Source of the DNA: Desulfarculus sp.
GTDB taxonomy: Bacteria > Desulfobacterota > Desulfarculia > Desulfarculales > Desulfarculaceae
Assembly (NCBI GenBank): GCA_016218705.1
Contig: JACRDC010000004.1
Coordinates: 1-64,000 of the forward strand
Length of the DNA stretch: 64,000 bases
Direction of reading: 5' to 3'
Shown: positions 8,834-16,768 of the stretch, in pieces
How positions within the stretch are numbered: position 1 is the first letter of the stretch
How the letters are laid out: the number at the start of each line of letters is the position of its first letter
Notes under the pieces: generated by a model
Databases searched by the model: none
Told to the model about the DNA's origin: nothing
Seen by the model: only the letters and a program-made list of their open reading frames with translations
Made by a program: the position numbers and the translations under genes

Positions 8834-9006
8834 TTATGATTATGATCTAGCCGGTAGGTATTTTGGCCCTGATTAAGGGCAGTTGTAATGCCTAATTGAT
8901 GATAGGAAATGCGTGGCTGGGAAATAGGCGGCGGCGGGCCTGGCCGCGGCGAGGCCCGCGCGGGTCCGCGAGGCTTGAAATGGGGCCAGGCGTGGCCGCC
9001 AGGCCC

Positions 9007-9633
9007 TCAGCCGGCCTGCTCCAGAAAAGGCAGGAGGTCGTCGGGAGGCGGCGGGCTCAGCCGGAAGAGGCGGGGCAGGGCAGTGGCCCCCTGGCAGCGG
9101 CCCCGCCGGAAGATGGCCACCTCGGCCAGCACCAGCTTGGGCCACAAGGCCTCCCACAGGCCCAGGCTGAGCAAGGCCTGCTTGGCGTACTGGCCGGCCG
9201 GCACCAAGGCCGGGTCGCCCAGGGCCAGGCGCCGCACCTGGGGGGCCAGCAGTTCCTGGGGCTGGCTCAAGGTCGGGCTCTCGCCGGGCTGGATGATGAC
9301 CAGGGCGTTGGCCGCGAAATGGCGGCGGGTCTGGGGGAGCAGCAGGCCCTGGCGGTCAAGGCGGTCCATGTGCTCCTGGTTGGCCGAGGCGAAGACATCC
9401 ACCGGCGCGCCCTGCTCGATCTGGGAGGCCAGGGCGCCCGAGGCCCCGAAGTTGAAGGCCACCCTGGCGCCCGGGTTCTGGGCCTGAAAGGCCTGACCCG
9501 CCTCCTGCAAGGCCTCGCGCAGGCTGGCCGCCGCCGAGACCAAGACCTCGCCGGCTTGGGCCGCCAGGGGGACCGCCCAGGCCGCGGCCAGGGACAGCCC
9601 CAGCACCATGGCCAAAAACCTGCGGCGTGGCAT
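9007..9633 (-). CDS. modA: Molybdate-binding protein ModA, C-terminally truncated
   Basis: ModA is the periplasmic molybdate receptor of the ModABC importer. A signal peptide (to about residue 27) is followed by the typical start VLVSAAASLREAL, the GASGALASQIEQGAPVDVF region and LVIIQPG. The family pattern holds to PKLVLAE. The last 60 or so residues that should form the end of the second lobe are missing and are replaced by about 36 unrelated, basic and proline-rich residues. Total length is 208, against roughly 250 for the family. No other frame restores the missing part. modB and modC do not follow. The start has AGGAGG. It is probably nonfunctional as a transporter receptor. Confidence 0.8.
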   Translation of the reverse strand: MPRRRFLAMVLGLSLAAAWAVPLAAQAGEVLVSAAASLREALQEAGQAFQAQNPGARVAFNFGASGALASQIEQGAPVDVFASANQEHMDRLDRQGLLLPQTRRHFAANALVIIQPGESPTLSQPQELLAPQVRRLALGDPALVPAGQYAKQALLSLGLWEALWPKLVLAEVAIFRRGRCQGATALPRLFRLSPPPPDDLLPFLEQAG

Positions 9634-9665
9634 GGCTTTCCTCCTTGCACGGGGTGCCGGGGCTA

Positions 9666-9689
9666 CGATATGTTTTACAAAACATAACG
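9666..9689. promoter_or_regulatory. Candidate ModE operator between modA and modE
   Basis: The core TATGTTTTACAAAACATA (9669-9686) is a perfect palindrome with two central bases. It is flanked by CGA and ACG, giving a layout like ModE boxes, which have a TAT(R)T-rich inverted repeat bounded by CG. It lies in the 108-base divergent region, 33 bases upstream of the modA start. The link to ModE is inferred from position and pattern. Confidence 0.55.
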
Positions 9690-9741
9690 CAGGCCGCGCC
9701 ATAGGCCAATCTTTTTTTGTATAGCCAGCAAGGAGCCCGCC

Positions 9742-10152
9742 ATGCCCCGCCGACACCAGCAGCCCGGCGACAATGCCCTGGCCCAGGCCCCGGCCGGCCA
9801 GGGCCTCCAGGTCAAGGGGCGCATCTGGCTGGAAAGGGACGGCCAAACCTATCTGTCCTGGGGCCGGGTGGTGCTCCTGGAGCGCATCGGCCAGGCGGGC
9901 TCGGTGGCGGCGGCGGCCCGCTCCATGGGCATGAGCTACCGCCACGCCTGGGGCCTGGTGCGGGAGATGAACCAGGCCGCCGGCCTGCCCCTGGTGGAGC
10001 GGCGCGCTGGCGGCCAGGGCGGGGGCGGGGCCATGCTCACGGAGGCCGGCCAGGGGGAGGTGACCAACTTCTGGGCGCTTGCGGAGCAGTTCCAGGCCTG
10101 GCTGTCGGCGCGGCGGCCGCGCCAGCCAGGGGACGCGCTTCCCAGAGGCTAA
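9742..10152 (+). CDS. modE: ModE-family molybdate-responsive regulator, DNA-binding domain only
   Basis: The 136-residue protein has the LysR-like winged helix of ModE: LLERIGQAGSVAAAARSMGMSYRHAWGLV, followed by the wing RRAGGQGGGGAMLTEAG. There are no C-terminal molybdate-binding (TOBE/Mop) domains, so it is the short ModE type that must sense by another route or act constitutively. The start has AAGGAG six bases upstream. It is divergent from the damaged modA and shares with it a perfect palindrome that is a likely binding site. Confidence 0.85.
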   Translation: MPRRHQQPGDNALAQAPAGQGLQVKGRIWLERDGQTYLSWGRVVLLERIGQAGSVAAAARSMGMSYRHAWGLVREMNQAAGLPLVERRAGGQGGGGAMLTEAGQGEVTNFWALAEQFQAWLSARRPRQPGDALPRG

Positions 10153-10298
10153 AGGCCTCTCTCCGGACCGGCGACGGGGGCAGGTCCCCTCGCGGGCCAG
10201 GTCCATAATGAAGCATCCGCCGGCGTAGGGTATGATTCATACGCATTTCAGGTCGGACGCATAGTTTTTCGGCATATTTCCCCTGGGTACGACTCTTT

Positions 10299-10338
10299 CC
10301 GTTTAGGCGGCCCAAGAAAACCTAAGCGGTTTCTTTTT
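10299..10338 (+). terminator. Intrinsic terminator downstream of modE
   Basis: A nine-base stem CCGTTTAGG / CCTAAGCGG (one G-T pair) is followed directly by TTTCTTTTT. It lies about 150 bases after modE. The 10153-10298 stretch before it holds no gene I can support, but could be a long 3' UTR or a small RNA ending here. Confidence 0.7.
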
Positions 10339-10662
10339 GTGCCCCGCTCAGCCGCCCGGCCATACTGGCTTTGCCGGCGCGGGTGCCGGCGCGGGGTGGA
10401 CTCTTCGCCTTGGCGTGGGCAGGGGCCGCAGGGACCCCGTATCCCTTCCCGGGTGGATCATAGCGGCCCCCTGCCGGTGCCCTAAGAATGGCCGGGCTAA
10501 GAGCGGGACACGGGGCTTGGGTGGCCAAAAATCAAAACCCGCCGGCCAGAGGATGCCCGGATCAAGAGCCAACACCTAATACGATATGATGGTTGTTAAA
10601 ATGATATCAAGGCCTTCAACGCCAAGCAGCCTTGCATCTGTCTTGCGCGGCAGAGAGCGGCC
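10339..10662. other. Noncoding, structured GC-rich region upstream of uup
   Basis: No credible gene is seen. The region contains a tandem 12-base duplication (GCCGGCGCGGG units at 10373-10396) and a strong stem (GGCAGGGGCCGC at 10418-10429 with GCGGCCCCCTGCC at 10463-10475, one bulge). Its 3' end becomes AT-rich just before uup, where a promoter would be expected. A structured RNA is possible, but I could not match one to a known class. Confidence 0.4.
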
Positions 10663-12468
10663 ATGGCCCTGATAAATCTTTTTGACGTGAGCCTGGCCTT
10701 TGGCGGGCCGTTGCTTCTGGACCGGGCCGGCTTCCGGGTGGAGCCCGGCGAACGGGTCTGCCTCTTGGGGCGCAACGGCGCGGGCAAGTCCAGCCTGCTC
10801 AAGCTCCTGGCCGGCCTGCTGCCGCCCCAGTCCGGCGAGTTCAGCCGCGCCCTGGGCCTTAAAACCAGCTATCTGCCCCAGGATGTGCCCGCCGGCCTGG
10901 TGGGCCAGGTCCAGCAGGTGGCCGCTGGCGTCCAGGAGGCCGGGCCAGGCCTGGAGCCGGAGGCCTGGCGCGCGGAGCACCAGTTGCGCGCCATGCTCAG
11001 CCGCCTGGGCCTGGAGCCCCAGGCCCGCGTGGAGACCCTCTCCGGCGGTCTGCAACGCCGGGTGCTCCTGGCCCGGGCCCTGGCCGCCGGGCCGGGGCTA
11101 TTGCTCCTGGACGAGCCCACCAACCATCTGGACATCGAGTCCATCGTCTGGCTGGAGCAGTATCTGTCTGGCTACCAGGGAGCCATGGTCTTCGTCAGCC
11201 ACGACCGCGCCTTTGCCCGCAACCTGGCCACCCGGGTGGTGGAGTTGGACCGGGGCCAGATCTACGACTGGAACTGCCCCTATGACCAGTTCGTGCAGCG
11301 CCGGGAGGACGCCCTGCTGACCGAGCAGGAGCAACGGGCCAGGTTCGACAAAAAAATGGCCCAGGAGGAAGAGTGGCTCCACCGGGGCGTGAAGGCGCGG
11401 CGCACCCGCGACGAGGGACGGGTGCGCCGGCTAATGGGCATGCGGGCCGAGCGCGCCCGGCGGCGGGAGGTCCTGGGTTCGGCCAGGCTGCGCACCCAGT
11501 TGGCCGGGCTGTCGGGCAAGGTGGTGGTGGAGACCCAGGATGTAACCTTCGCCTATGACGCCGCGCCGGTGATACGTGACTTCAGCACTCTCATCCTGCG
11601 GGGCGACAAGATAGGCATCATCGGCCCCAACGGCTCGGGCAAGACCACTCTGCTGAAGGTTCTCCTGGGCCAGCTCAGCCCCCAGGCCGGCCAGGTGCGC
11701 CAGGGGGCCAACCTGGAGGTGGCCTACTTCGATCAGATGCGCCAGGAACTGGACCTGGACCAGACCGTGCAGGAGAACCTGGCCGGCGGGCATGAGTCGC
11801 TTATCGTGGCCGGCCGGCAGCGCCATGTAATCAGCTACCTCAAGGACTTCCTCTTTGCCCCGGAGTGCGCCCGCAGCCCCGTGCGGGTGCTCTCGGGCGG
11901 AGAGCGCAACCGCCTGCTGCTGGCCAAGCTTTTCGCCAAGCCGGCCAACCTGCTGGTGCTGGACGAGCCCACCAACGATCTGGACCAGGACACCCTGGGG
12001 CTGCTGGAGAACCTCTTGGTGGAGTTCGAGGGCACGGTGCTCCTGGTCAGCCACGACCGGCAATTCCTCAACAACGTGGCCGCCGGCACCCTGGTCATGG
12101 AGGGCCACGGACGGGTGGGGGAATACGCCGGCGGCTATGACGATTGGCTGGCCCAGCGCGCGCCCCAGGCGGAGCAGGCCCCAGCCAAGCCCAAGGCCCC
12201 CAAGCGGGTCAAGAGCCCGCCCCCGGCTGGGCAGCGCGGTCTAAGCTTTCAGCAGCGCCGCGATCTGGAAGACCTGCCCCGGCGCATCGAGGAGATGGAG
12301 AGGGAACAGGCCCTGTTGCTCAACAAGGTGGCTGACCCGGCCCTGTACGCCAAGGCCGGCAAGCAGGTGACGGCCATCAGCGCCCGCCTGGCCGAGTTGG
12401 AGGCGGAGATGGAAACGGCCTTTGCCCAATGGGAAGAGCTGGAGCGCCTGGCCCAGCCGAGGCCGTGA
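10663..12468 (+). CDS. uup: ABC-F family ATPase, Uup type
   Basis: The 601-residue soluble protein has two ABC domains without membrane parts. The first has Walker A GRNGAGKSS, signature LSGGLQRR and Walker B LLLLDEPTNHLD. The second has GPNGSGKTT, LSGGERNR and LVLDEPTNDLD. The inter-domain linker KARRTRDEGRVRRL and the C-terminal coiled coil (about 530-600, after a Lys/Pro-rich linker) are typical of Uup, which acts on branched DNA and/or ribosomes and limits precise transposon excision in E. coli. The ATG at 10663 lacks a strong ribosome site but begins exactly at the family start. Confidence 0.92.
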   Translation: MALINLFDVSLAFGGPLLLDRAGFRVEPGERVCLLGRNGAGKSSLLKLLAGLLPPQSGEFSRALGLKTSYLPQDVPAGLVGQVQQVAAGVQEAGPGLEPEAWRAEHQLRAMLSRLGLEPQARVETLSGGLQRRVLLARALAAGPGLLLLDEPTNHLDIESIVWLEQYLSGYQGAMVFVSHDRAFARNLATRVVELDRGQIYDWNCPYDQFVQRREDALLTEQEQRARFDKKMAQEEEWLHRGVKARRTRDEGRVRRLMGMRAERARRREVLGSARLRTQLAGLSGKVVVETQDVTFAYDAAPVIRDFSTLILRGDKIGIIGPNGSGKTTLLKVLLGQLSPQAGQVRQGANLEVAYFDQMRQELDLDQTVQENLAGGHESLIVAGRQRHVISYLKDFLFAPECARSPVRVLSGGERNRLLLAKLFAKPANLLVLDEPTNDLDQDTLGLLENLLVEFEGTVLLVSHDRQFLNNVAAGTLVMEGHGRVGEYAGGYDDWLAQRAPQAEQAPAKPKAPKRVKSPPPAGQRGLSFQQRRDLEDLPRRIEEMEREQALLLNKVADPALYAKAGKQVTAISARLAELEAEMETAFAQWEELERLAQPRP

Positions 12469-12523
12469 GCGTTCTTTTTTGCCGCGCCGGATCGTCCGCC
12501 AGGAGATGTCCCTGCCAGCCAGG

Positions 12524-12552
12524 TTGACAGAAATGGCAATCGCCGATTAAAT
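12524..12552 (+). promoter_or_regulatory. Promoter candidate for the rubredoxin operon
   Basis: A perfect TTGACA and TTAAAT are separated by 17 bases, in the AT-rich gap after uup and 107 bases before the first rubredoxin start. An inverted ATCGCC/GGCGAT pair spans the -10 region and could be an operator. Confidence 0.45.
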
Positions 12553-12658
12553 AGTAATAGTAATCGTTGGCGATAAAATGGTATTTACCGCGCCCGGGCT
12601 TGTGCCATACTAAAAAAAGAATGTATGCGCAAACCCGGTCAACACCAGGGAGGCAGCC

Positions 12659-12862
12659 GTGGCCAAGCCCGAAGAGATGTATCAGTGCCAGACCAGCAAC
12701 TGCGGTTATATCTACAACCCCGACAAGGGTTGCAAGAAACGCAAGGTGCCGGCTGGCACCTGTTGGACGGACATGCCCGAGGACTACTGCTGCCCGGTCT
12801 GCGGCGCGAGCAGGAAGATGTTCCGTCCCCTGGCCGGCCCGGGCAGCACCAAGGCCTGCTAG
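12659..12862 (+). CDS. Rubredoxin, type II-like (CX4C)
   Basis: The 67-residue electron carrier would bind one iron through four cysteines. The first pair is spaced CX4C (Cys10, Cys15) instead of the usual CX2C; the second pair is CPVCG (Cys45, Cys48). The body contains the rubredoxin GYIYNPDKG segment. The CX4C form is known from a second rubredoxin of Desulfovibrio. Extra cysteines at 25, 35 and 44 and near the C-terminus are unusual. Start is GTG with GGGAGG five bases upstream. It heads a likely operon of six redox genes. Confidence 0.85.
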   Translation: MAKPEEMYQCQTSNCGYIYNPDKGCKKRKVPAGTCWTDMPEDYCCPVCGASRKMFRPLAGPGSTKAC

Positions 12863-12907
12863 GCCCGCAACCAAGTGACACCACCCGAACCGAAGCGAGG
12901 AGACAGG

Positions 12908-13078
12908 ATGCAGAACGCGCAGAATACCTGGAAGTGCTCCAAGTGCGGCTACACCTTGACCGCCACCCCGCCGCCGCCCGAGACCTGCCCAGCCTGCAAG
13001 GAAAAATGCGAGTTCCTGGACGTGAGCTGCTACACCCCGGACTGCACCGGCACCGGCCAGGACAAGCGCCTGGGCTAA
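12908..13078 (+). CDS. Small rubredoxin-like Fe(Cys)4 protein
   Basis: The 56-residue protein resembles the C-terminal rubredoxin domain of rubrerythrins: WKCSKCGYT, then [22 protein letters not shown]. Two CX2C pairs make the iron site, and three further cysteines lie near the C-terminus. The start has GAGGAGA. It follows the rubredoxin by 45 bases. It is a likely electron carrier for oxygen or peroxide reduction in an anaerobe; its partner is unknown. Confidence 0.75.
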   Translation: MQNAQNTWKCSKCGYTLTATPPPPETCPACKEKCEFLDVSCYTPDCTGTGQDKRLG

Positions 13079-13143
13079 AGCGGCCGGCCGGCGCGCTCCG
13101 CACAGAACGTGGCACCTTTGCTCAAGGCAGCGGGAGGAACGCC

Positions 13144-13494
13144 GTGCGTAATTTGGCCCTGTTCGCCTTCAATGGCGAGATGGCCTGTTTCGCCCACGCC
13201 CTGCTCAACGCCCTGGACCTGCATGGCCAGGGGCACCAGGTAAGGCTGGTGGTGGAGGGGACGGCCACCAAGCTCGCCTCCCAATTCGGCGCCGGCTATG
13301 GCCCCTTTGGGGGCCTGTTTGATCAGGTGCGCCAGGAGGGCCTGCTGGCTGGCCTGTGCCGGGCCTGCGCGGCCAAGTCGGCCTCCCTGGAGGAGGCAGA
13401 GCGCCTGGGCCTGCCGCTCCTGGACGACATGTCTGGCCATGCCGGCATGGCTCCCTTCATCCAGCAGGGCTTTGACATCATCACCTTTGCCTGA
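13144..13494 (+). CDS. DsrE-like cytoplasmic protein
   Basis: The 116-residue protein resembles the DsrE/DsrF/YchN fold family: an N-terminal strand NLALFAFNGEMACFAHALLNALDL, a central conserved Cys-containing CRACAAKSAS, and the C-terminal SGHAGMAPFIQQGFDIITF. Members take part in sulfur relay or are of unknown function; the two close cysteines (CRAC) could carry persulfide. Start is GTG with GGGAGGA upstream. It sits inside the redox operon. Confidence 0.65.
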   Translation: MRNLALFAFNGEMACFAHALLNALDLHGQGHQVRLVVEGTATKLASQFGAGYGPFGGLFDQVRQEGLLAGLCRACAAKSASLEEAERLGLPLLDDMSGHAGMAPFIQQGFDIITFA

Positions 13495-13561
13495 GCCATT
13501 GGCCGTCCGTCCCTGACGCCCCAGGGGCGGCCGGCCTGGTGCTTGAGAAACGGACCGCCAG

Positions 13562-14140
13562 ATGAAAGTGCTGGGAATCTACGGCAGCCCCCGCGCGGGT
13601 GGCAACAGCGATATTCTATTGGACCAGGCCCTGGAGGCCGCCCGCCAGGCCGGGGCCGAGGTCAAGGCCGTGTACGTGCGCGACCTGGACATATCAGGCT
13701 GCCTGGAATGCGGCGGCTGCGACGAGACCGGCCAGTGCGTGGTGGCCGACGACATGGACAAGGTCTACCCCCAGCTGGAAGAGGCCCAGGCGGTCATCCT
13801 GTCCACGCCCATCTTCTTCTACAACGTGCCGGCCCAGGCCAAGGCCCTGATTGACCGCGCCCAGGCCTGCTGGGCCAAGCGCCTGCTCAAGAAGGGCAAG
13901 GACCGCGGCAAGTACGAGGGGGGCAAGGGCTATCTAATCGCCGTGGGCGCCACCAAGGGGCAGAACCTCTTCCAGGGCGTGGAGCTGACGGCCAAGTACT
14001 TCTTTGACGCCATGGACATGAGCTACCACGGCGGCCTGCTGCACCGGGGCATCGAGGCCAAGGGCAGCGTCAACGACCACCCCGAGATACTGGAGGAGGC
14101 CCGCCAACTGGGCCGGGACGTGGCCAGCGGCCAAGCGTGA
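13562..14140 (+). CDS. Iron-sulfur flavoprotein / NADPH-dependent FMN reductase family
   Basis: The 192-residue protein has the flavodoxin-like FMN-binding start GIYGSPRAGGNSD and a compact cysteine motif CLECGGCDETGQC (Cys47, 50, 53, 59) of the iron-sulfur flavoprotein (Isf) type, which binds a 4Fe-4S cluster next to FMN. Such proteins transfer electrons from ferredoxin to oxygen or peroxide in anaerobes. It lies in the rubredoxin-flavodoxin operon, consistent with a stress role. Confidence 0.85.
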   Translation: MKVLGIYGSPRAGGNSDILLDQALEAARQAGAEVKAVYVRDLDISGCLECGGCDETGQCVVADDMDKVYPQLEEAQAVILSTPIFFYNVPAQAKALIDRAQACWAKRLLKKGKDRGKYEGGKGYLIAVGATKGQNLFQGVELTAKYFFDAMDMSYHGGLLHRGIEAKGSVNDHPEILEEARQLGRDVASGQA

Positions 14141-14278
14141 TCCTCACCCCCTGGCGCCCAGAGGGAGGAGTCTGTTTGTCCAACCAACCCCAACGGGAGC
14201 CGGCGGCGTTGGTGACGCGGTAACGCCAACCGACCCGTTAATGCCAGCCCGGGCACCGGGCAAGGAGATATGCGCCAC

Positions 14279-14710
14279 ATGGCCAAAGGCTTGATCGTGT
14301 ATGCCAGCCGCACCGGGCAGACCAAGAAGATCGCCGAGCTGATCGCCGAGGGCATGCGCCTGAGCGGCATGGAGGCCGAGGTAAAGAGCGCCACCGATAT
14401 CAAGAAGGCCGAGGACCTCTTGGGCTACGACGCCTACGCCTTCGGCTCGGCCACCTACCACGGCGAGATGATGGAGAGCATGAAGCAGCTCTTGTTCCTG
14501 GCCGAGAAGGCCGACCTCTCCGGCAAGTGCGGCGGGGCCTTCGGGGCCTTCGGCTGGTCGGGCGAGGGCTCGGAGCGCACCTACAACACCATGAAGCACG
14601 TGCTGAACATGAACATGGCCGGCGACTGCCTGCGGCTCAAATCCGCCGCATTGGACGGCGGCATCCCCATGTCCCAGGGCTACGGCAAGACCATGGCCAG
14701 CAAGGCGTGA
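14279..14710 (+). CDS. Flavodoxin-domain protein
   Basis: The 143-residue protein begins KGLIVYASRTGQTKKIAELIAEG, the phosphate-binding loop of flavodoxins, and has the FGSATYHGEM and FGAFGWSGEG loops that surround FMN. It matches the C-terminal flavodoxin domain of A-type flavoproteins (FprA) as a free protein. Two ATGs are possible: 14270 is only two bases from AAGGAG, 14279 is eleven bases away; I prefer 14279. It is translationally coupled to the next small gene. Confidence 0.85.
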   Translation: MAKGLIVYASRTGQTKKIAELIAEGMRLSGMEAEVKSATDIKKAEDLLGYDAYAFGSATYHGEMMESMKQLLFLAEKADLSGKCGGAFGAFGWSGEGSERTYNTMKHVLNMNMAGDCLRLKSAALDGGIPMSQGYGKTMASKA

Positions 14711-14886
14711 GCCAGGCCACCCGCCAAGAGCTTGAGGCCCAGGTAACGTCCCTGGCCGCCGAACTGGCCGAGGCCCAGGCGGCCCTGCCGGCCCACTCGG
14801 TGCGCCCCTGGCAGTGGCAGCGCGTGGAGGACCTGGAGGAGCGCCTCAAGGAGGCCAAGGCCCAGCTCAAGGCCCTGGACCAGTAA
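14707..14886 (+). CDS. Small coiled-coil protein coupled to flavodoxin
   Basis: The 59-residue frame starts with a GTG that overlaps the flavodoxin stop (GTGA), a typical coupling arrangement. The sequence is strongly helical with heptad-like leucines (LEAQVTSLAAELAEAQ and LEDLEERL-like segments) around a short break with HSVRPWQW. I do not recognise a characterised family. Its role is unknown; the tight coupling suggests it acts with the flavodoxin. Confidence 0.65.
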   Translation: MSQATRQELEAQVTSLAAELAEAQAALPAHSVRPWQWQRVEDLEERLKEAKAQLKALDQ

Positions 14887-14904
14887 CCAGCGTTTGGCTT
14901 GGCG

Positions 14905-14948
14905 ACCCGGCCCCCCTGGCTTCGCGGCTGGGGTGGGCCGGTGTTTTT
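14905..14948 (+). terminator. Intrinsic terminator of the redox operon
   Basis: ACCCGGCCC pairs with GGGCCGGTG-type bases on the far side of a GC-rich loop, followed by GTTTTTCC. It lies 19 bases after the last gene of the operon. Confidence 0.6.
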
Positions 14949-15035
14949 CCTCTTTCCTTGAACCCTATTCATTGCTAAGCACTAGGATATGTCTGGGGGC
15001 ACCGCCCGCACGCCCACCGGTACAGAGGCACACCC

Positions 15036-15863
15036 ATGATACATGTCAAGCAACACGGCCCGGTCACCGGCTTTCGCCTGGCCCGCACCCTGCTGGGCCG
15101 GGGGCGCTACTTCACGGCCTGCTTCCACCTGGACGGCCTGATGGTGGACAGCGGCTGCCAGCACACCGTGCCCGAGCTGCTGGCCGCCCTGGAGTCCCTG
15201 CCTGTCCACAGCGTGCTCACCACCCACAGCCATGAGGACCACGTGGCCGGCAACCTGCCCCTCATGCGCCTGCGCGGGGCCAGGGTCTATGCCCACGCCC
15301 TGGCCGTGCCCCTCCTGCGCGGTGAGATTCCCCGGCCGCCGCTCATGCCCTACCAGAAGGTGTTGTGGGGCTGGCCCGCCACCTGCCAGGCCCAGGAAGC
15401 GCCGGAGTACCTCGAGACCGAGCGCTACCGCTTCGACGTGCTGCACACCCCCGGCCACTGGCCGGACCATATCTGCCTCTACGAGCCCCGCCAGGGCTGG
15501 CTCTTCTGCGGCGACGCCTACGTGGGCGGCCGCGACCGGGGCCTGCGCGCCGGCTACGACGTGTGGGGCATCATCGCCTCGCTAAAGAAGCTGGCCGCCC
15601 TGGACATCTCGCGCCTGTTCTGCGGCTCGGGCAGCGTGGTGGAGAACCCCGCCCGGGAGCTAGCCGACAAGATCGCCTACCTGGAGGACATCGGGCAGAA
15701 GGTGCTGGCGCTGCACGGCCAGGGCTGGCCGGTCAGGCGCATACGCAAGAAGCTCCTGGGCGGGCGCCAGCAGATAGACTACTTCACCCAGGGCAACTTC
15801 AGCGGCGAGAACATGGTCAGGAGCTATCTGGCTGACTCGCCCTGGAAGCCGGCGGCCCAATGA
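15036..15863 (+). CDS. MBL-fold metallo-hydrolase
   Basis: The 275-residue protein carries the zinc motif THSHEDHVAG, a second metal histidine in HTPGHWPDHICLY, and the bridging Asp in LFCGDAYVGG. The C-terminal 60 residues are a basic helical extension (about 220-270). The glyoxalase II-like family covers thioesterases, lactonases and phosphodiesterases, and the substrate is unclear. No signal peptide is seen. It is separated from the redox operon by a terminator, so it probably has its own promoter in 14950-15035. Confidence 0.85.
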   Translation: MIHVKQHGPVTGFRLARTLLGRGRYFTACFHLDGLMVDSGCQHTVPELLAALESLPVHSVLTTHSHEDHVAGNLPLMRLRGARVYAHALAVPLLRGEIPRPPLMPYQKVLWGWPATCQAQEAPEYLETERYRFDVLHTPGHWPDHICLYEPRQGWLFCGDAYVGGRDRGLRAGYDVWGIIASLKKLAALDISRLFCGSGSVVENPARELADKIAYLEDIGQKVLALHGQGWPVRRIRKKLLGGRQQIDYFTQGNFSGENMVRSYLADSPWKPAAQ

Positions 15864-15920
15864 CAGCCAGCCCCGGCGCGGGCCATCCGCCGCCGGAGCT
15901 GACCATTGCTGACTCGGCGC

Positions 15921-16424
15921 CTACTCGGGGTAGTAGGCCGCGCCCACCAGGTAGTGCTTGCCCTTGCCCTTCACTCCCTGCACATAGGCCCGGCAGGCTA
16001 CGGGCTTGTCGGTGCCGGGCTTGGCCCACTTGCAGTCATACCAGCCCTTGCCCTTGGCCTTGACCAGCTTCCACTCCTCCTGAATCACCAGCTTGCCGTC
16101 AGGGTCCTTGTAGTTCCACAGGTTTTTGCCCACCACCGTGGGGTCCACCGCGTTGGCCAGCTCCAGGCCCTTTTCGCCGCTGACGAAGATGCCCGTGGGC
16201 GCCTTGCCCCAGCGGCCATCCTTGTTGGCGTTGAACTCGGCCATGGCCGCGTCGCCCTTGGCCTTGATGAGCTTGGCAGCCGCAGCCACCAGGACCTTGA
16301 TCTCTTTCTCCTGGGCCGTGTACTTGGCGGGGGCCTTGGCTGGCTTGGCGGCAAAAGCCACGGAGGCCAGGCAGGTCAGGGAGAACACCAGCGTCAAGGC
16401 GATCACGTTGAACTTTTTGAGCAT
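15921..16424 (-). CDS. Secreted single cache-domain protein
   Basis: The 167-residue protein has a clear signal peptide (to about AFA, residue 25) and then a soluble domain with features of periplasmic single-cache sensor domains: GIFVSGEKGLELANAVDPTVVGKNLW followed by YKDPDGKLV and the end GKHYLVGAAYYPE. Such domains usually sit in chemoreceptors or kinases; here the domain is free, so it would bind a small ligand and act through a partner. The start has AGGAGG eight bases upstream. Confidence 0.75.
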   Translation of the reverse strand: MLKKFNVIALTLVFSLTCLASVAFAAKPAKAPAKYTAQEKEIKVLVAAAAKLIKAKGDAAMAEFNANKDGRWGKAPTGIFVSGEKGLELANAVDPTVVGKNLWNYKDPDGKLVIQEEWKLVKAKGKGWYDCKWAKPGTDKPVACRAYVQGVKGKGKHYLVGAAYYPE

Positions 16425-16608
16425 GAGGGGACCTCCTGAAAAGGGTTGGTTGGGAATAGGGTAGCAAGCCGGCGGGGCGGCGGTCAATTGGGGAGGCTGT
16501 TCGGTGTGGGAGGAGCCGGCGGGAGAGGGGAGCAGGAAGAATATCAGGGAAGGTGAAGATGGCCGGCGCGGGTGTGCGGGGTTGGGCGGTTCGGCAAATG
16601 GTTGCCGT

Positions 16609-16622
16609 GGTGCCGAAGGCAC
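16609..16622 (+). repeat. 14-bp repeat, left copy
   Basis: GGTGCCGAAGGCAC, which itself folds (GTGCC/GGCAC), is repeated identically at 17521-17534. The two copies bracket the AT-rich gene at 16769-17452 and mark the boundary between GC-rich and AT-rich DNA. Confidence 0.6.
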
Positions 16623-16673
16623 GAGAGATTTGACGGGAGGTGAGCTCTATATTTGACAATTCTAAGATGATGC

Positions 16674-16703
16674 TTGACATGTTTTAATAGTAGTGGCTAT
16701 ATA
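16674..16703 (+). promoter_or_regulatory. Sigma70-like promoter of the AT-rich orphan
   Basis: TTGACA and TATATA are separated by 18 bases, 66 bases before the start codon at 16769. Another TTGACA lies about 20 bases upstream. Confidence 0.5.
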
Positions 16704-16768
16704 TGCTAAATTTGACGAGGAAAAATTGATTTCAGGTGTGATATTAACTAAAATAGTGGGGCTACCTA

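Noticed and set aside
9007-9140. A simple frameshift as the cause of the short ModA
   Set aside because: None of the other frames after PKLVLAE encodes the missing ModA C-terminus; deletion or replacement fits better.
10339-10662. 6S, SRP or RNase P RNA gene
   Set aside because: The conserved sequence blocks of these RNAs could not be found; only unspecific GC-rich stems are present.
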